NCBI GenBank assembly: GCA_903867275.1
Contig: CAIPQY010000136.1
Span: 1 to 7,709, forward strand
DNA: 7,709 nt
Source: an uncultured bacterium
Lineage (GTDB): Bacteria; Planctomycetota; Phycisphaerae; Phycisphaerales; SM1A02
Direction: 5' to 3'
Both the position numbers and the translations under genes were made by a program. The notes under the pieces are model-generated. The model saw only the letters and a list, made by a program, of their open reading frames with translations, was not told where the DNA came from and did no database searches. This document shows positions 7,078 through 7,709 of the stretch, piece by piece (positions within the stretch are counted from its first letter, which is position 1; each line of letters starts with the position of its first letter).

Positions 7078-7112
7078 GTGGGCATGCAAGCGACGCCCTT
7101 CTTTGCTCGATT

Positions 7113-7388
7113 TCAGAGGACCAGTCTGATGCCTGCGGCGCTGCGCAGTTTTTCCAGGAAGTCCTGACGCTGCTCCTCGGTCTCCACGGTGGTATCGATG
7201 CTCATGCTGCACCAGCGGCCACCGGAACTGCGGCGAACTTCGCCGAGCTTCACGTGGTGCCCGGCGAATGCCTGCCGCACCGCCAATCGGATGTGCGCTT
7301 CCTGACCCGCGATCACTCGATATCCCCACTCACACGGATATTCCAGTTGCGGACGACCTTCCAGACCCTCGTGCGATTCATGATCCAT
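7113..7388 (-). CDS. DUF493 (YbeD-like) family protein
   Basis: This 91-residue cytoplasmic protein matches the small DUF493 family, a single alpha/beta domain whose E. coli member is YbeD. The pattern is visible throughout: LEYPCEWGYRVIAG (15-28) corresponds to the family start FPxxFxxKVMG, SSGGRWCSMSIDTTVET (54-70) to the central strands SSKGNYxSVSIxxxxxS, and the end LRSAAGIRLVL (81-91) to LxxxxxVxMVL. The molecular function of the family is not settled; a regulatory or ligand-binding role has been suggested from the ACT-like fold. A start 17 codons further upstream (7439) is possible, but AGGAGG at 7397-7402, 8 bases before the ATG at 7386-7388, decides for the shorter form. It lies 110 bases downstream of aroC on the same strand and is followed by a terminator, so the two are probably co-transcribed at least in part. 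Confidence 0.88.
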   Translation of the reverse strand: MDHESHEGLEGRPQLEYPCEWGYRVIAGQEAHIRLAVRQAFAGHHVKLGEVRRSSGGRWCSMSIDTTVETEEQRQDFLEKLRSAAGIRLVL

Positions 7389-7396
7389 GGTGTGTG

Positions 7397-7402
7397 CCTC
7401 CT
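7397..7402 (-). promoter_or_regulatory. Ribosome binding site of the DUF493 gene
   Basis: On the minus strand a perfect AGGAGG stands 8 bases before the ATG at 7386-7388. It selects this start over the in-frame ATG at 7437-7439. Confidence 0.8.
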
Positions 7403-7498
7403 GCAGCACCAACTTCGGTAATGCGGACCCAATGTGCAACAGAATCCGCAGAAACGATCGATTTTTTCACGTCACTGAACCCCGTTCGCGGCCCGCTA

Positions 7499-7709
7499 TC
7501 AGCCCTGCAGCGGCAACTGCCGCGCCAACTGCATGAACGCCCCATGGCTGGCGCGCAACTGCGTCATCGAGTCGCCGCCGAACTTCTCCAGGAAGGCGCG
7601 GGCGATCTCGAACGCGACCACGTTCTCCAGCACCACGCTCGCCGCCGCGATGGCGCTGATGTCGGAACGCTCGTAGGCGCTGGTGACGGCGGCCTTGGTG
7701 TTCAGGTCC
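7499..7709 (-). CDS. aroC: Chorismate synthase, C-terminal end (5' part outside window)
   Basis: Sixty-nine C-terminal residues precede the TGA at 7499-7501, and a TAG follows at once (tandem stops TGATAG). The segment reads YERSDISAIAAASVVLENVV and then AFLEKFGGDSM. This matches the C-terminal block of chorismate synthase, known in actinobacterial enzymes as xRSDVCAVPAAGVVxExMVA and then VLEKFGGDS. The enzyme converts 5-enolpyruvylshikimate-3-phosphate to chorismate, using reduced FMN, at the end of the shikimate pathway in the cytoplasm. The RSD arginine is kept. AIAAAS in place of AVPAAG is a small divergence. The frame is open to the right edge, so the rest of the gene and its start are not visible. 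It reads toward the DUF493 gene with no terminator between them. Confidence 0.87.
   Translation of the reverse strand, partial: DLNTKAAVTSAYERSDISAIAAASVVLENVVAFEIARAFLEKFGGDSMTQLRASHGAFMQLARQLPLQG

Larger units (their letters stand above)
6829..7112. other. Noncoding region upstream of the secreted EF-hand protein gene
   Basis: These 284 bases carry no convincing gene. From right to left they hold the terminator of the DUF493 gene, a 7-7-7 dyad at 7000-7020, and the leader of the leftward gene. A perfect minus-strand TTGACA lies at 6929-6934, about 100 bases before the start codon, but no acceptable -10 follows at 16-18 bases, so I do not call a promoter. GGCATGCAAGC occurs twice, at 6962-6972 and 7081-7091. 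Confidence 0.6.

Noticed and set aside
6962..7091. GGCATGCAAGC present twice, 119 bases apart, as a possible attachment site or element boundary
   Set aside because: It is only 11 bases long, contains a common GCATGC palindrome, and brackets nothing resembling a mobile element.
7389..7439. Longer start of the DUF493 protein at 7439
   Set aside because: The perfect AGGAGG 8 bases before the ATG at 7386-7388 and the usual family length favour the shorter form.

Overview
The window is GC-rich and densely coding, and it looks chromosomal and bacterial. Two secreted proteins each carry a pair of dockerin-like EF-hand calcium loops. That, together with the high GC and mostly weak Shine-Dalgarno sites, suggests a planctomycete, possibly from the Phycisphaerae. 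This placement is an inference from gene style; there is no marker gene such as rRNA.

Layout from left to right: (1) 1-1310, minus strand, the N-terminal 436 residues of a secreted protein with an EF-hand pair in its middle, running off the left edge. (2) 1391-2575, plus strand, a multi-pass membrane protein with a faint antiporter-like N-terminus. (3) 2586-3182, minus strand, an exported Cys-type glutathione peroxidase. (4) 3271-5118, plus strand, a PPP-family phosphatase-like domain that has lost several metal and catalytic residues, joined to C-terminal TPR-like repeats. (5) 5128-6828, minus strand, a large secreted protein of unknown activity with a near-C-terminal EF-hand pair. (6) 6829-7112, a noncoding stretch with a dyad and a leftward terminator. 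(7) 7113-7388, minus strand, a small DUF493 (YbeD-like) protein. (8) 7499-7709, minus strand, the C-terminal end of chorismate synthase (aroC).

Genes 1 to 5 alternate in strand. They form two tight convergent pairs (gaps of 10 and 9 bases) and two divergent pairs (gaps of 80 and 88 bases), so most are probably transcribed singly. The rightmost part reads as one leftward unit: aroC, the DUF493 gene, then a stem-loop with a T tract. No mobile element, tRNA, rRNA or CRISPR array is visible. I see no obvious multi-gene system; genes 1, 3 and 5 share export from the cytoplasm but no evident pathway. The most unusual items are the degenerate phosphatase-TPR protein and the EF-hand pair inserted inside the protein at the left edge.
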